From assembly GCA_017450535.1 (NCBI GenBank), contig JAFSTK010000191.1:1-32798 (forward strand): 32,798 nt of DNA, read 5' to 3'. Position 1 is the stretch's first letter. Every line of letters begins with the position of its first letter. Source of the stretch: Treponema sp. (GTDB lineage Bacteria > Spirochaetota > Spirochaetia > Treponematales > Treponemataceae). Shown one piece after another: positions 8,644 to 17,063 of the stretch. The translations under genes and the position numbers were made by a program. The notes beneath the pieces were generated by a model, which did no database searches, was not told the origin of the DNA, and worked only from the letters and a program-made list of their open reading frames with translations.

Positions 8644-8675
8644 AGCCGTAGGTTGAACGCCTGCGGCTTTTTTTA
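8644..8675 (+). terminator. Intrinsic terminator of the chemotaxis operon
   Basis: Stem AGCCGTAGG (8644-8652), 7-base loop, CCTGCGGCT (8660-8668) with one G-T pair, followed by a T run. Confidence 0.9.
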
Positions 8676-8772
8676 TCATGCGTGTTCGTTAAGAAAATCA
8701 GTATTTTTATTAAAAGCGTCTTATCAACTCTCGCAAAAATTAGTAAAGTATGATACAATTACTGCAACTATT

Positions 8773-8800
8773 TTGGGCTGGCGGTGTCTATACCTATAGA
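8773..8800 (+). promoter_or_regulatory. Possible promoter of the acyl-CoA synthetase gene
   Basis: TTGGGC (8773-8778), 16-base spacer, TATAGA (8795-8800); it would leave a leader of about 17 bases carrying AGGA. Matches are moderate. Confidence 0.35.
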
Positions 8801-8823
8801 AACGTTTTGTTTAGGACAGAGAA

Positions 8824-10515
8824 ATGAATTTGTATCGTGAGTTTATTGAAGGTGGAGAAGATTTTACCAATTATGAAGAGCTGAAGAGCGGCTACAAAAT
8901 CAAAATCCCTGAAAATTTCAATTTTGCCTACGATGTTGTGGACCGCTATGCAAAAGATGCGCCGGAAAAACGTGCCCTTGTGTGGTGTGATGACCACGGC
9001 GGTGAAAGGATCTTTACATTCAAAGAGATTTCGGAAGAAAGTCAGCGCGCGGCAAATTTTTTGGTGCAGCACGGCATAAAAAAAGGTGATGTGGTTATGC
9101 TCATTCTGCGCCGTCGCTTTGAATTCTGGTATTTTATCCTTGCTTTGCATAGAATCGGCGCGATTGCGGTTCCGGCCACAAATCAATTGTTGCAGACCGA
9201 CATTGAATTCCGCACGAATGCCGCGCAGGTAAAGATGATTGTTTCGCTGGACGACCCGAAAGTTCAGCTGGAAATAGAAAAGGCAATGCCCAAGTCGCCT
9301 ACGGTGCGCACATTGGTGACGGTAGGACAGAATCGCGGTAGCTGGCAGAGTTATCACGCTGAGGAGCCGACTCTGAGCACAGAGTTTGTGCGTCCGACAG
9401 GGGAAGCTGCCACAACAAACGACGACATCATGCTTTTGTATTTTACGTCCGGTACGTCTGGCTATCCCAAGATGGTGCAGCATAATTTCTTGTACCCGCT
9501 GGGGCATATTGTGACGGCGCGCTACTGGCAGAACGTGGTGGACGACGGTTTGCACCTGACCATTGCGGAAACTGGCTGGGCAAAAGCGGTGTGGGGCAAA
9601 TTGTATGGTCAGTGGCTTTGCGGAAGCGCAGTGTTTGCCTACGATATGGACAGTTTTAAGCCGGATTTGCTTTTGCGAAAAATGGAGCACTACGGAGTGA
9701 CGACATTCTGTGCGCCTCCGACGGTGTACCGCTATCTTATCCGCCAGAATTTGAGCAAGTATGATTTGAGCAAATTGACCTATTGCGTGACTGCGGGCGA
9801 GGCTTTGAATCCAGAAGTCTACAATAAATTCTATGAGCAGACAGGCTTGAAGATGTTCGAGGCGTATGGTCAGACGGAAGCGACCGTAATGGTTGGGAAC
9901 TTCCCTGGCATGGAGCCAAAGCCCGGCTCAATGGGAAAGGCAGCTCCTGGTTACGACGTGGAGATTATTCGACCGGACGGAACAAAATGTGCGCCGGGTG
10001 AGACGGGTGCGATTGTGGTCTATCTGGACAAGCAGCGTCCGTTTGGTCTGTTCGCAGGCTATTATCATGATGAGAAAAACACTGAGAAAGTGTTTGCGGA
10101 CGGTATTTATCATACAGGCGACGTGGCTTCTTATGATGAGGACGGCTACATTTGGTTTGTCGGACGCGATGACGATGTAATCAAAAGTGCGGGCTACCGT
10201 GTAAGTCCGTTTGAAGTAGAGAGCATTTTGCAGCAGCATCCGGCGGTTCTGGAATGTGCTGTAACTGGTGTGCCGGACAAAAAACGTGGTCAGGCTATCA
10301 AAGCGACAGTGGTTCTTACGAAAGGCTACGAGGCGGATAAAAAACTTGAGCTGGACATCTTTGAATTCCTCAAGCAGAAAACCGCTGGCTATAAGCAGCC
10401 TCGTATTCTGGAATTTGTGAAAGATTTGCCCAAAACAATCAGTGGTAAAATCCGTCGCGTGGAAATCCGCGAAAATGATGCGGAAAAACAGGGCGACCAG
10501 TCTTCGGATGCTTGA
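8824..10515 (+). CDS. AMP-forming acyl-CoA synthetase, medium-chain type
   Basis: ANL-superfamily enzyme that activates a carboxylic acid with ATP and joins it to CoA. The P-loop is YFTSGTSGYPKM (207-217), followed by AYGQTEATV, the hinge TGDVASYDEDGYIWFVGRDDD and KSAGYRVSPFEVES. The C-terminal catalytic Lys is about 542 in PKTISGKIRR. The length of 563 residues and the YFTSGTSGYPKM variant fit the medium-chain acyl-CoA ligase/acetyl-CoA-synthetase-like group. The substrate cannot be fixed from sequence; short or medium fatty acids from the gut are plausible. A moderate ribosome site (AGGA) lies 7 bases before the ATG. The gene stands alone between two terminators. The stop codon overlaps the -35 box of the tRNA promoter. 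Confidence 0.85.
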   Translation: MNLYREFIEGGEDFTNYEELKSGYKIKIPENFNFAYDVVDRYAKDAPEKRALVWCDDHGGERIFTFKEISEESQRAANFLVQHGIKKGDVVMLILRRRFEFWYFILALHRIGAIAVPATNQLLQTDIEFRTNAAQVKMIVSLDDPKVQLEIEKAMPKSPTVRTLVTVGQNRGSWQSYHAEEPTLSTEFVRPTGEAATTNDDIMLLYFTSGTSGYPKMVQHNFLYPLGHIVTARYWQNVVDDGLHLTIAETGWAKAVWGKLYGQWLCGSAVFAYDMDSFKPDLLLRKMEHYGVTTFCAPPTVYRYLIRQNLSKYDLSKLTYCVTAGEALNPEVYNKFYEQTGLKMFEAYGQTEATVMVGNFPGMEPKPGSMGKAAPGYDVEIIRPDGTKCAPGETGAIVVYLDKQRPFGLFAGYYHDEKNTEKVFADGIYHTGDVASYDEDGYIWFVGRDDDVIKSAGYRVSPFEVESILQQHPAVLECAVTGVPDKKRGQAIKATVVLTKGYEADKKLELDIFEFLKQKTAGYKQPRILEFVKDLPKTISGKIRRVEIRENDAEKQGDQSSDA

Positions 10516-10540
10516 CTAAAAAGGCGTCATTTGATATAGT
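10512..10540 (+). promoter_or_regulatory. Promoter of the tRNA-Val transcript
   Basis: TTGACT (10512-10517), 17-base spacer, TATAGT (10535-10540). The -35 box contains the stop codon of the preceding gene. Transcription should begin at about 10547, right at the 5' arm of the stem that encloses the tRNA. Confidence 0.8.
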
Positions 10541-10548
10541 CTTATTCA

Positions 10549-10658
10549 ACATCAGCACTGTCTGCGGGGTTAGCTCAGTTGGTTAGAGCATCACGTTGAC
10601 ATCGTGGGGGTCAGTAGTTCGAATCTACTATTCCGCATAGAGTGCTGGTGTTTTTTTT
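10549..10658 (+). terminator. Terminator stem enclosing tRNA-Val
   Basis: ACATCAGCACT (10549-10559) pairs with AGTGCTGGTGT (10641-10651), 11 bp with one G-T, followed by eight T. The whole tRNA lies in the loop, with 4 and 3 spacer bases. The stem can act as the terminator and also bring the tRNA ends together for processing. Confidence 0.8.
10564..10637 (+). tRNA. tRNA-Val (anticodon GAC)
   Basis: A cloverleaf of 74 bases: acceptor GCGGGGT paired with ATTCCGC (two G-T pairs), D arm GCTC/GAGC, anticodon stem TCACG/CGTGG with loop TTGACAT, T arm AGTAG-TTCGAAT-CTACT, discriminator A at 10637. Anticodon GAC reads GUC and GUU, valine. CCA is not encoded; TAG follows. It is flanked by inverted repeats that form an outer stem. 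Confidence 0.96.
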
Positions 10659-10718
10659 ATGTCTGCTTACAAATAATGTGGATAAAAAATAAAAATCTAA
10701 CTATAAAATAAAAAAAGA

Positions 10719-10747
10719 GTGACAATTTATTAAACATGTCATATAAT
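10719..10747 (+). promoter_or_regulatory. Promoter of the chemoreceptor gene
   Basis: GTGACA (10719-10724), 17-base spacer, TATAAT (10742-10747). The start would be near 10754, leaving a leader of about 33 bases with the ribosome site GGGGGA. Confidence 0.75.
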
Positions 10748-10786
10748 ATAGAGACAATATAAGTAATCTTTGGGGGATTGTACTTT

Positions 10787-12901
10787 ATGGCTAAGCAACT
10801 AAAAGAGTTGGATCGCTTCGACCCGCATCCTAAGCACAATGTTCAAATTCTTACAAAACTCGTAGGACTCATTGCGTTTGGTGTTGCGTTTGGAGCGCTT
10901 GCAGTTGGTACTATTGCGCTTGTGATTTTTGATAAAGGTCTTGTCAAAAACACAGAAGAAGAATTGGGACATACTGCTGACGGAGTTCAATATATCGTCA
11001 CAGATTGGCAGGATAATATTATTCGCTATGCGGATATCCTTTCTACTGGACCGGATGTAATTCATGCTGTTTTAGACAATGATGAATATACGGCAAATCT
11101 GGTTGGTGCAGATAAGGCAAAAAAATTTGGTCTTGATGTGCTCGCTGTTGTTGATAGCAACGGTCTTGTTATTGGTGGTCAGGCTGTTTCTGCTGGTGAC
11201 AATTTGTCGTCCATGAGCATTGTCCGTGATGCATTGAATGGTAATGATTCAAACGGCTTTATGGGCGTTGGTGAAGTTAAGTTCGGCATTCTTTCTGCGG
11301 CTCCTGTTCGTGTAGAGGGTGAGATTGTAGGTTGTTTGGTCGTTGGTTATGAGCTTGCTGACGACGCCGAAGGCTCTTTGGTCTACATTGTCAATTCAAA
11401 CTATGGCGTTGAATGTACTGTGTTTGAAGGAAAGACACGTGTTGCCACAACTTTGGGCAGAAACATGGTTGGCGTTGACCTTTCAAATCAGACGATTGTC
11501 AACTTGGTTCTTGGCAGAGGTGAAGAGTACAAGGGCGCGAACGTCATAAATGGCATTGATTATTATACGAATTATGCTCCGTTAAAAAATAGTGACGGCT
11601 CAATTGCCGGTATGGTTTTCGTCGCAAAATCAATGCAGGTCATCGAAAAAGTGAAGAACGACACGGTTAAAGTAGTTGTTCCGGTTTCTGTCGTGCTTGT
11701 TGTCATTTTGATTTTGATTGGTTACCGCTACGTAAAGTATTTGATGTGGCGTATCAACAACGTAACAAAATTCTTGGCTGAACTCGCAAGTGGTGAGGCA
11801 GACTTGACCAAGCGTTGTAAACTCTTTATCCGCGATGAAATTGGTCAGCTGATTATTGAATTTGACGCATTTATGGACAAACTGCAGTCTATCGTCAAAG
11901 AACTTAAGAGTTCAAAGAACGAGCTTTCGCTTACGGGTTCTGATTTGACCAACAGTACGCAGGATACGAGCGCGTCAATCACTGAGATTATCGCTAATAT
12001 CGACAGCATCCATGGTCAGATTACAAATCAGGGTGACAGCGTGCGTGATGTAGACGGCTCTGTAAATCAGATTTCTGGTGCGATTACTACATTGGACGAA
12101 ATGATTGAAAGTCAGTCTGCTGGTGTCACACAGGCTTCTGCGGCGGTTGAAGAGATGATTGGCAATATTTCTTCTGTAAACAAATCAGTCGATAAGATGT
12201 CTGTCTCTTTCAAAGAACTTGAAACGAACGCCGATGTGGGCATCAAGAAGCAGCAGGATGTAAGCGAGAAGATTAAGCAGATGGAAGCTCAGTCACAGAT
12301 GCTGGCTGATGCGAACACGGCTATCTCTAACATCGCTGAACAGACGAACTTGTTGGCTATGAACGCGGCTATCGAAGCGGCGCATGCGGGCGAGGCAGGA
12401 AAAGGCTTTGCTGTTGTTGCTGACGAAATTCGTAAGCTTTCAGAAACTTCTTCCGCACAGTCAAAATCAATTGGTGACGGAATTAACAAAATCCGTGATT
12501 CAATCAGCGAGGTTGTGTCATCTTCTTCAGAATCAAGCGATGCTTTGGCAACTGTTTCTGACAAGATTAAAGAGACCGACCAGCTTGTTTTGCAGATTAA
12601 GTCCGCAATGGAAGAGCAGAACGAAGGTTCAAAGCAGATTACCGAAGCTTTGCGCAATATGAATGACAGTACAGTGGAAGTTCAGCGTTCTTCAAAGACG
12701 ATGTCTGACCAGAAAGATGCTGTTATCGACGGTATGGGTCACTTGCGCGATGCAACGGACGTAATGAAAGAGAGTATGGAAGAAATCTCTATCGGTGCAC
12801 GTAAGATTAACGAGACTGGCGCAACGCTGAGCGAAATTTCTGGCAAAGTGCAGGACGCAATCGACAAGATTGGTTCACAGGTGGATCTTTTCACCGTCTA
12901 A
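10787..12901 (+). CDS. Methyl-accepting chemotaxis protein
   Basis: Transmembrane chemoreceptor of 704 residues feeding the CheA/CheW array. TM1 is about 20-47, an extracytoplasmic sensor of about 245 residues follows (48-293, Cache-like: [12 protein letters not shown] and [18 protein letters not shown]), TM2 is 294-314, HAMP 315-368, then a long coiled-coil signalling domain. The conserved hairpin tip is at about 517-550 ([20 protein letters not shown]). No C-terminal CheR-tethering pentapeptide is present. I start it at ATG 10787, 9 bases after GGGGGA; an in-frame TTG at 10778 touches the ribosome site and is unlikely. Ligand unknown. It stands outside the che operon, with its own promoter and terminator. 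Confidence 0.95.
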   Translation: MAKQLKELDRFDPHPKHNVQILTKLVGLIAFGVAFGALAVGTIALVIFDKGLVKNTEEELGHTADGVQYIVTDWQDNIIRYADILSTGPDVIHAVLDNDEYTANLVGADKAKKFGLDVLAVVDSNGLVIGGQAVSAGDNLSSMSIVRDALNGNDSNGFMGVGEVKFGILSAAPVRVEGEIVGCLVVGYELADDAEGSLVYIVNSNYGVECTVFEGKTRVATTLGRNMVGVDLSNQTIVNLVLGRGEEYKGANVINGIDYYTNYAPLKNSDGSIAGMVFVAKSMQVIEKVKNDTVKVVVPVSVVLVVILILIGYRYVKYLMWRINNVTKFLAELASGEADLTKRCKLFIRDEIGQLIIEFDAFMDKLQSIVKELKSSKNELSLTGSDLTNSTQDTSASITEIIANIDSIHGQITNQGDSVRDVDGSVNQISGAITTLDEMIESQSAGVTQASAAVEEMIGNISSVNKSVDKMSVSFKELETNADVGIKKQQDVSEKIKQMEAQSQMLADANTAISNIAEQTNLLAMNAAIEAAHAGEAGKGFAVVADEIRKLSETSSAQSKSIGDGINKIRDSISEVVSSSSESSDALATVSDKIKETDQLVLQIKSAMEEQNEGSKQITEALRNMNDSTVEVQRSSKTMSDQKDAVIDGMGHLRDATDVMKESMEEISIGARKINETGATLSEISGKVQDAIDKIGSQVDLFTV

Positions 12902-12929
12902 AAAATATTGTCCTTGAGGGCTTTCGATT

Positions 12930-12959
12930 AACTCCGGCTATGGCAGCCGGAGTTTTTTT
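12930..12959 (+). terminator. Intrinsic terminator after the chemoreceptor
   Basis: Perfect 10-bp stem AACTCCGGCT (12930-12939), loop ATGGC, AGCCGGAGTT (12945-12954), T run. Confidence 0.92.
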
Positions 12960-12984
12960 AAATATTTAGCGAGGGAAAAACAAT

Positions 12985-13710
12985 ATGAAGATGTATCAGG
13001 TATCAACTTTGCAGGCTTTGTTGCTCGGATATTCACGGGCTGTCATTCCGGTGTCGGAGTTGCTTAATCATGGAGATATTGGCCTGGGAACTTTTACAGA
13101 TGTAGATGGCGAAATGATTGTACTGGATGGTTCATGTTACCGGGCTATGGAAAATGGCGATGTTGTTGTGGCAGAACCAGAGCGAGGCGTTCCTTTTTCT
13201 ACTGTTTGTACAATGGATGACAGCACGCCTATTGAATTTGATTTTACTGATAATATTGATAACCTGAAGATTGCGCTCAATAATATTATTGACTCTCACT
13301 TTGGACTTAACAGCATGCATATGGCTCGCATTGACGGGGAATTTGAGCTTGTTGATGCCAGATCAGAATCAGGCTATGAATCTGTGCATGTCGATTTGAA
13401 GACTATACTTGGAAAAACGCAAAAAGCGTTCAAGTTTGAAAAAATAAAAGGGACTCTTGTCTGCGTTTATTTCCCTGACTATATGGATGGAATCAATGCT
13501 TCCGGCTGGCATCTGCATTTTATTTCGGAAGACAAAAAACATGGCGGGCATGTGTTTAATGTTATTATGAAGTCAGGAGCAGGACGGATTTCTAAAATAA
13601 ACTCGATCGAGCTTAAATTGCCGGACGAACCAATTTTTGATACGTATGCGTTAAAACAGGCATCAAAAGAAGCTGTAAAGGCTGTTGAGCAGGGAAAAGG
13701 AAACGAGTAA
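12985..13710 (+). CDS. aldC: Alpha-acetolactate decarboxylase
   Basis: Metalloenzyme that converts 2-acetolactate to acetoin and CO2. At 241 residues it has the usual length. N-terminal landmarks are YQVSTLQALL, SELLNHGDIGLGTF and DGEMIVLDG; the zinc site is GWHLHFISEDKKHGGHV. The three His (176, 178, 189) keep the spacing 2 and 11 known for the zinc ligands of the Bacillus enzyme (191, 193, 204). GAGGGA stands 8-10 bases before the ATG. No promoter is obvious in the 25 bases after the preceding terminator, so expression may rely on read-through. No acetolactate synthase gene is adjacent. Citramalate synthase lies downstream, so the enzyme may balance branched-chain amino acid flux or acetoin fermentation. 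Confidence 0.92.
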   Translation: MKMYQVSTLQALLLGYSRAVIPVSELLNHGDIGLGTFTDVDGEMIVLDGSCYRAMENGDVVVAEPERGVPFSTVCTMDDSTPIEFDFTDNIDNLKIALNNIIDSHFGLNSMHMARIDGEFELVDARSESGYESVHVDLKTILGKTQKAFKFEKIKGTLVCVYFPDYMDGINASGWHLHFISEDKKHGGHVFNVIMKSGAGRISKINSIELKLPDEPIFDTYALKQASKEAVKAVEQGKGNE

Positions 13711-13766
13711 AAGAAAACGTCTTTGTTTTGTTTCATAAAATATAGTGTTTTTCTTGAAAAATACGC

Positions 13767-13795
13767 TTGACAAACCGCTATATGTGGTGTACTCT
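13767..13795 (+). promoter_or_regulatory. Promoter of the intergenic small RNA
   Basis: Consensus TTGACA (13767-13772), 17-base spacer, TACTCT (13790-13795). The start is predicted near 13802. There is no open reading frame of note between it and the terminator at 13919-13958. Confidence 0.7.
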
Positions 13796-13801
13796 ATGCT
13801 T

Positions 13802-13958
13802 AAAGACAGTGAAATACCACTATTTTTCTGCTGTTTTTATGTTGCTCTGCTGGTACCCCACACTTTTACCCACTGGTAGAGTAATCGAATTCAAAAGGCC
13901 TATCTAACCATCAGGCTTGCTCCGCTGGATATTCTCCCAACCGGCGGAGCTTTTTTTT
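13802..13958 (+). ncRNA. Probable small RNA of about 157 bases, unknown family
   Basis: Promoter and strong terminator bracket a non-coding stretch between aldC and cimA. Foldable parts: a small 5' hairpin AGTG-AAATAC-CACT; an 11-bp stem GCTCTGCTGGT paired with ACTGGTAGAGT (several G-U pairs) with a C-rich loop containing ACCCCAC and ACCC; a bulged 6-bp stem AAGGCCT/AGGCTT; and the terminator, whose loop contains TTCTCCC. The C-rich loops are complementary to Shine-Dalgarno sequences, which suggests a trans-acting regulator. It could instead be an attenuated leader of cimA, but cimA has its own promoter downstream of the terminator. I do not recognise it as 6S, SRP, T-box or tmRNA. Confidence 0.55.
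13919..13958 (+). terminator. Intrinsic terminator of the small RNA
   Basis: Stem GCTCCGCTGG (13919-13928), 12-base loop, CCGGCGGAGC (13941-13950) with one G-T pair, followed by eight T. Confidence 0.92.
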
Positions 13959-13996
13959 GCCCTGAAAATTTTGTCTGGTCAATTTTTTACTGTGAA

Positions 13997-14025
13997 TAGA
14001 CAGCCCGCTTTTTATCTGCTATATT
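13997..14025 (+). promoter_or_regulatory. Promoter of cimA, leaderless arrangement
   Basis: TAGACA (13997-14002), 17-base spacer, TATATT (14020-14025). Seven bases after the -10 box is the A of ATG 14032, so the mRNA should begin on the start codon. No Shine-Dalgarno is present. Confidence 0.65.
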
Positions 14026-14031
14026 ATGCCT

Positions 14032-15630
14032 ATGGCAAAGAAAATTGTGATTTTGGATTCTACGTTGCGGGATGGCTCGCAGGGTGAAGGAATCAGCTAT
14101 TCAGTGCAGGATAAAATTCATATTGTACGCGCGCTGGATGAACTTGGCGTGACCTATATTGAGGCGGGAAATCCTGGTTCCAATCCCAAAGACATGGAAT
14201 TTTTTGAGGAAGCGAAGAAACTGGAGCTTAAGCACGCAAAGATTGTCGCTTTTGGTTCAACGCGCCGTAAGGATTCTTCTTGTGCGGAAGACGGAAATTT
14301 GCAGAGTTTGCTTGCCGCTGAGACAGATACCGTGGTGATTTTTGGAAAGTCATGGGATTTTCAGGTGACGGATATTCTTCATGCCACATTGGAAGAAAAT
14401 CTGGACATGATTCGTGACACGGTTGCTTATCTGAATAAAAAAGGGCGGACGGTCATTTACGATGCGGAACATTTTTTCAGCGGATATCAGGCAAATGCGG
14501 ACTATGCGATGAAAACTTTGCGTGCGGCTGTGGAAGGCGGCGCATCTACGCTCTGTCTGTGTGAGACAAAAGGCGGCTGCATGATTGAAGACTGCGCAAA
14601 AATTACCGCCGCCGTTGTCGCTGAATTTGGTAAGGCATGTTCTGTTGGTATTCATACACATAACGACTCCGGGCTTGCGGTGGCAAATTCTCTTGTGGCT
14701 GTAAGTGCAGGCGCAACTCATGTGCAGGGCGTTCTTCTTGGTTTTGGCGAGCGCACTGGAAATGCCAATCTTTCCACGATTATTGCGGACTTGCAGCTCA
14801 AAATGGGCTATTCTTGTATTCCCGATGAAAATATCAAGCAGCTTACACCGATTTGTAAACAGGTGAGTGAGATTACGAACATCGCTTTGGATGCGGGTAT
14901 GCCGTATGTGGGAGCCAATGCGTTTGCACACAAAGCGGGTATGCACATCGATGCGGTTATCAAAAATCCTACCGCTTATGAGCACATCACTCCGGAGACG
15001 GTGGGTAACGAACGAGTGTTCCTGATGAGCGAAGTGGCTGGACGAAGTCTGATTCTAGAAAAAATTCAGAAATTTGACCCGAACATTACCAAAAACAGCC
15101 CGATTGTTGCCGAAGTGGTCAAGACAGTCAAAGAACTGGAGCACAAGGGCTATCAGTTTGAGGGTGCGGACGGAAGCTTTGAATTGCTCGTGCGTAAGGC
15201 GATTGGAAAATATCAGCCGTTCTTTAAATTGCATTATTACAAGACAAGCGGTGAGATTCCGCTGGTAGATAAAAATCTGTACGCATTTGCGCAGCTCAAG
15301 ATTGAGGTGGACGGACATATTGAACTTGCGGCAGGCGAGGGAATGGGCCCTGTGAATGCGCTTGACCGTGCGTTGCGTACTGCGCTCAAATCGTTCTATC
15401 CGGCGGTGGAAAGCATTCGTCTGACGGACTACAAGGTTCGTGTTTTGGACGGTCAGAGTGCGACGGCTGCCCGTGTACGTGTATTGATTGAGAGCCGTGA
15501 CGGAAATGACGCATGGACAACAATTGGTGTGAGCCATGACGTTGTGGAGGCTTCTTGGATGGCGCTGGTGGATTCGTTTGAGTACAAGCTGATAAAAGAT
15601 GTAGAGAAAAAATTCCAAAAGCTTTTGTAG
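14032..15630 (+). CDS. cimA: Citramalate synthase
   Basis: Condenses pyruvate with acetyl-CoA to (R)-citramalate, opening the threonine-independent route to 2-oxobutyrate and isoleucine. DSTLRDGSQGEGIS near the N-terminus and the metal motif GIHTHNDSGLAVANS mark the HMG-CoA-lyase-like TIM barrel. GERTGNANLSTI and the C-terminal LeuA-type allosteric domain (roughly from residue 385, FELLVRKAIGKYQPFF) follow. About 532 residues is the length of the long CimA/LeuA-like group and longer than homocitrate synthases. 2-isopropylmalate synthase is the main alternative, but the DGSQGEGIS form favours CimA. I prefer ATG 14032 over ATG 14026 because the predicted transcript begins there. The GC-rich repeat E1 starts directly after the stop codon. 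Confidence 0.88.
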   Translation: MAKKIVILDSTLRDGSQGEGISYSVQDKIHIVRALDELGVTYIEAGNPGSNPKDMEFFEEAKKLELKHAKIVAFGSTRRKDSSCAEDGNLQSLLAAETDTVVIFGKSWDFQVTDILHATLEENLDMIRDTVAYLNKKGRTVIYDAEHFFSGYQANADYAMKTLRAAVEGGASTLCLCETKGGCMIEDCAKITAAVVAEFGKACSVGIHTHNDSGLAVANSLVAVSAGATHVQGVLLGFGERTGNANLSTIIADLQLKMGYSCIPDENIKQLTPICKQVSEITNIALDAGMPYVGANAFAHKAGMHIDAVIKNPTAYEHITPETVGNERVFLMSEVAGRSLILEKIQKFDPNITKNSPIVAEVVKTVKELEHKGYQFEGADGSFELLVRKAIGKYQPFFKLHYYKTSGEIPLVDKNLYAFAQLKIEVDGHIELAAGEGMGPVNALDRALRTALKSFYPAVESIRLTDYKVRVLDGQSATAARVRVLIESRDGNDAWTTIGVSHDVVEASWMALVDSFEYKLIKDVEKKFQKLL

Positions 15631-15715
15631 GGGCTTGGGGCTTTGCCCCAGGAGAAAGGGGAGCGACCAACGCAGTGGGCGCGAGGGGGAAGGCTTTCCC
15701 CTCCTAAATTCTGCA
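15631..15715 (+). repeat. GC-rich intergenic repeat E1 (hairpin mosaic)
   Basis: Starts at the base after the cimA stop. It contains the hairpin GGGGC-TTT-GCCCC (15637-15649), a middle part with GGGGAGCGACCAACGCAGTG, and the hairpin GGGGAA-GGCT-TTCCCC (15686-15701), ending in CTCCTAAAT. The same layout recurs on the minus strand after sufS (25852-25948). No T run follows, so it is not a typical terminator. Confidence 0.6.
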
Positions 15716-15733
15716 AAATCGGGTGATAAAAAC

Positions 15734-15762
15734 TTTACTTTGAACATTTATTGGTATAAAAT
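15734..15762 (+). promoter_or_regulatory. Promoter of pgk
   Basis: TTTACT (15734-15739), 17-base spacer, TAAAAT (15757-15762); it leaves a leader of about 23 bases with the ribosome site GGAGGA. Confidence 0.65.
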
Positions 15763-15791
15763 AGATGTACTGAACTTTTTGGAGGAATCAG

Positions 15792-17063
15792 ATGATTAAG
15801 ACAGTCAAAGACGTCGATTTGAAAGGCAAGCGTATTATCATGCGCGTGGATTTTAACGTACCTATGAAGGACGGCGTGGTGCAGGATGATACCCGTATTA
15901 TGGCAGCTCTCCCTACTATTAAATACATTTTAGAGCAGAAGCCGCGCAGCCTTGTTTTGATGAGCCACTTGGGTGACCCAAACAAAGATGTTAAAAAGGC
16001 ACAGGAAAAAGCTGAGAAAGCAGGAAAGACTTGGACTGACGCAGACAAGGAAAAATTCATCAACGGAAAGAACCGCATGAAGCCGGTCGTAGAGTATTTT
16101 GCAAACAAACTCGGCTCACCCGTTACATTCCTTCCGGATGCACTCGGACAGAAAGCGGCAATTGACGCTCTTCCCGAAGGCGCAGTTGCTATGCTGGAAA
16201 ATGTTCGCTTCCACAAAGAAGAGACCAGCAAGGATGATGCGGCTCGTGAGACAATGGCGAAAGAACTGGCAACTTACGGCGATATTTTCGTAAACGATGC
16301 GTTTGGTACTGCTCACCGCGATCAGGCTTCTACAGCGACTATCGCAAAATTCATGGCAGACAAACCGGTCGGCGGCTTCTTGATGGAAAAAGAAGTAAAA
16401 TATATCGAGCCGATGGTAACGAACCCGCCAAAGCCGATGGTAGCAATTATCGGTGGCGCAAAAGTCTCTTCAAAGATTGCAGTTTTGGAAAGCCTCTTGA
16501 AGAACGCAAGCGCGCTGGTTATCGGTGGCGGTATGGCATATACCTTCCTCAAAGCACAGGGCTACAAAGTTGGCAAGTCTTTGGTAGAAGATGATTTTAT
16601 CGACACAGCAAAGAAATTGCTCGCAGACGCAAAGACAAAGAATGTGCAGATTCTTCTGCCGGTTGACCACGTTGGCGCTTCTGAATTCAGCGCAGACGCA
16701 AAGCCGGTCGCTGTTGACGGCATCGACATTCCTGATGACTTGATGGCAATGGATGTTGGTCCTAAGACAATCGAAGAGTACAAGAAGGTCATTTCTACAG
16801 CAAAATCAATCGTATGGAACGGTCCTGTTGGCGTATTTGAATTTGACGCATTTGCAAAGGGAACCGAAACTGTTGCAAAACTGGTTGCAGAGGCGACTGG
16901 CAATGGTGCGATGACTGTTGTTGGCGGTGGTGACTCTGTTGCGGCTGTAAACAAGTTCAAGCTGGCAGACAAAATGAGCCATGTTTCAACAGGTGGCGGC
17001 GCATCTCTTGAATTCTTGGAAGGAAAGACTCTTCCGGGCATCGCGATTTTGGCTACGAAGTAG
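15792..17063 (+). CDS. pgk: Phosphoglycerate kinase
   Basis: Glycolytic enzyme that transfers phosphate from 1,3-bisphosphoglycerate to ADP. Signatures: [46 protein letters not shown]-like [32 protein letters not shown] and [11 protein letters not shown] near the C-terminus. At 423 residues it is about 25 longer than common bacterial forms; the extra length is a Lys/Ala/Glu-rich insertion at about 65-95, between the SHLG motif and [14 protein letters not shown] precedes the ATG. tpiA follows after 61 bases, and the two are probably cotranscribed. Confidence 0.97.
   Translation: MIKTVKDVDLKGKRIIMRVDFNVPMKDGVVQDDTRIMAALPTIKYILEQKPRSLVLMSHLGDPNKDVKKAQEKAEKAGKTWTDADKEKFINGKNRMKPVVEYFANKLGSPVTFLPDALGQKAAIDALPEGAVAMLENVRFHKEETSKDDAARETMAKELATYGDIFVNDAFGTAHRDQASTATIAKFMADKPVGGFLMEKEVKYIEPMVTNPPKPMVAIIGGAKVSSKIAVLESLLKNASALVIGGGMAYTFLKAQGYKVGKSLVEDDFIDTAKKLLADAKTKNVQILLPVDHVGASEFSADAKPVAVDGIDIPDDLMAMDVGPKTIEEYKKVISTAKSIVWNGPVGVFEFDAFAKGTETVAKLVAEATGNGAMTVVGGGDSVAAVNKFKLADKMSHVSTGGGASLEFLEGKTLPGIAILATK

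Noticed and set aside
8794-9690. 298-codon minus-strand frame opposite the acyl-CoA synthetase
   Set aside because: Shadow of a clearly conserved gene; the composition is rich in His, Arg, Cys and Phe with no recognisable domain.
10778-10786. TTG start for the chemoreceptor
   Set aside because: It touches the GGGGGA ribosome site; ATG 10787 has correct spacing.
13802-13958. 6S RNA, SRP RNA, T-box or tmRNA identity for the small RNA
   Set aside because: No long rod with a central bubble, no SRP tip motif, no T-box antiterminator motif, and too short for tmRNA.
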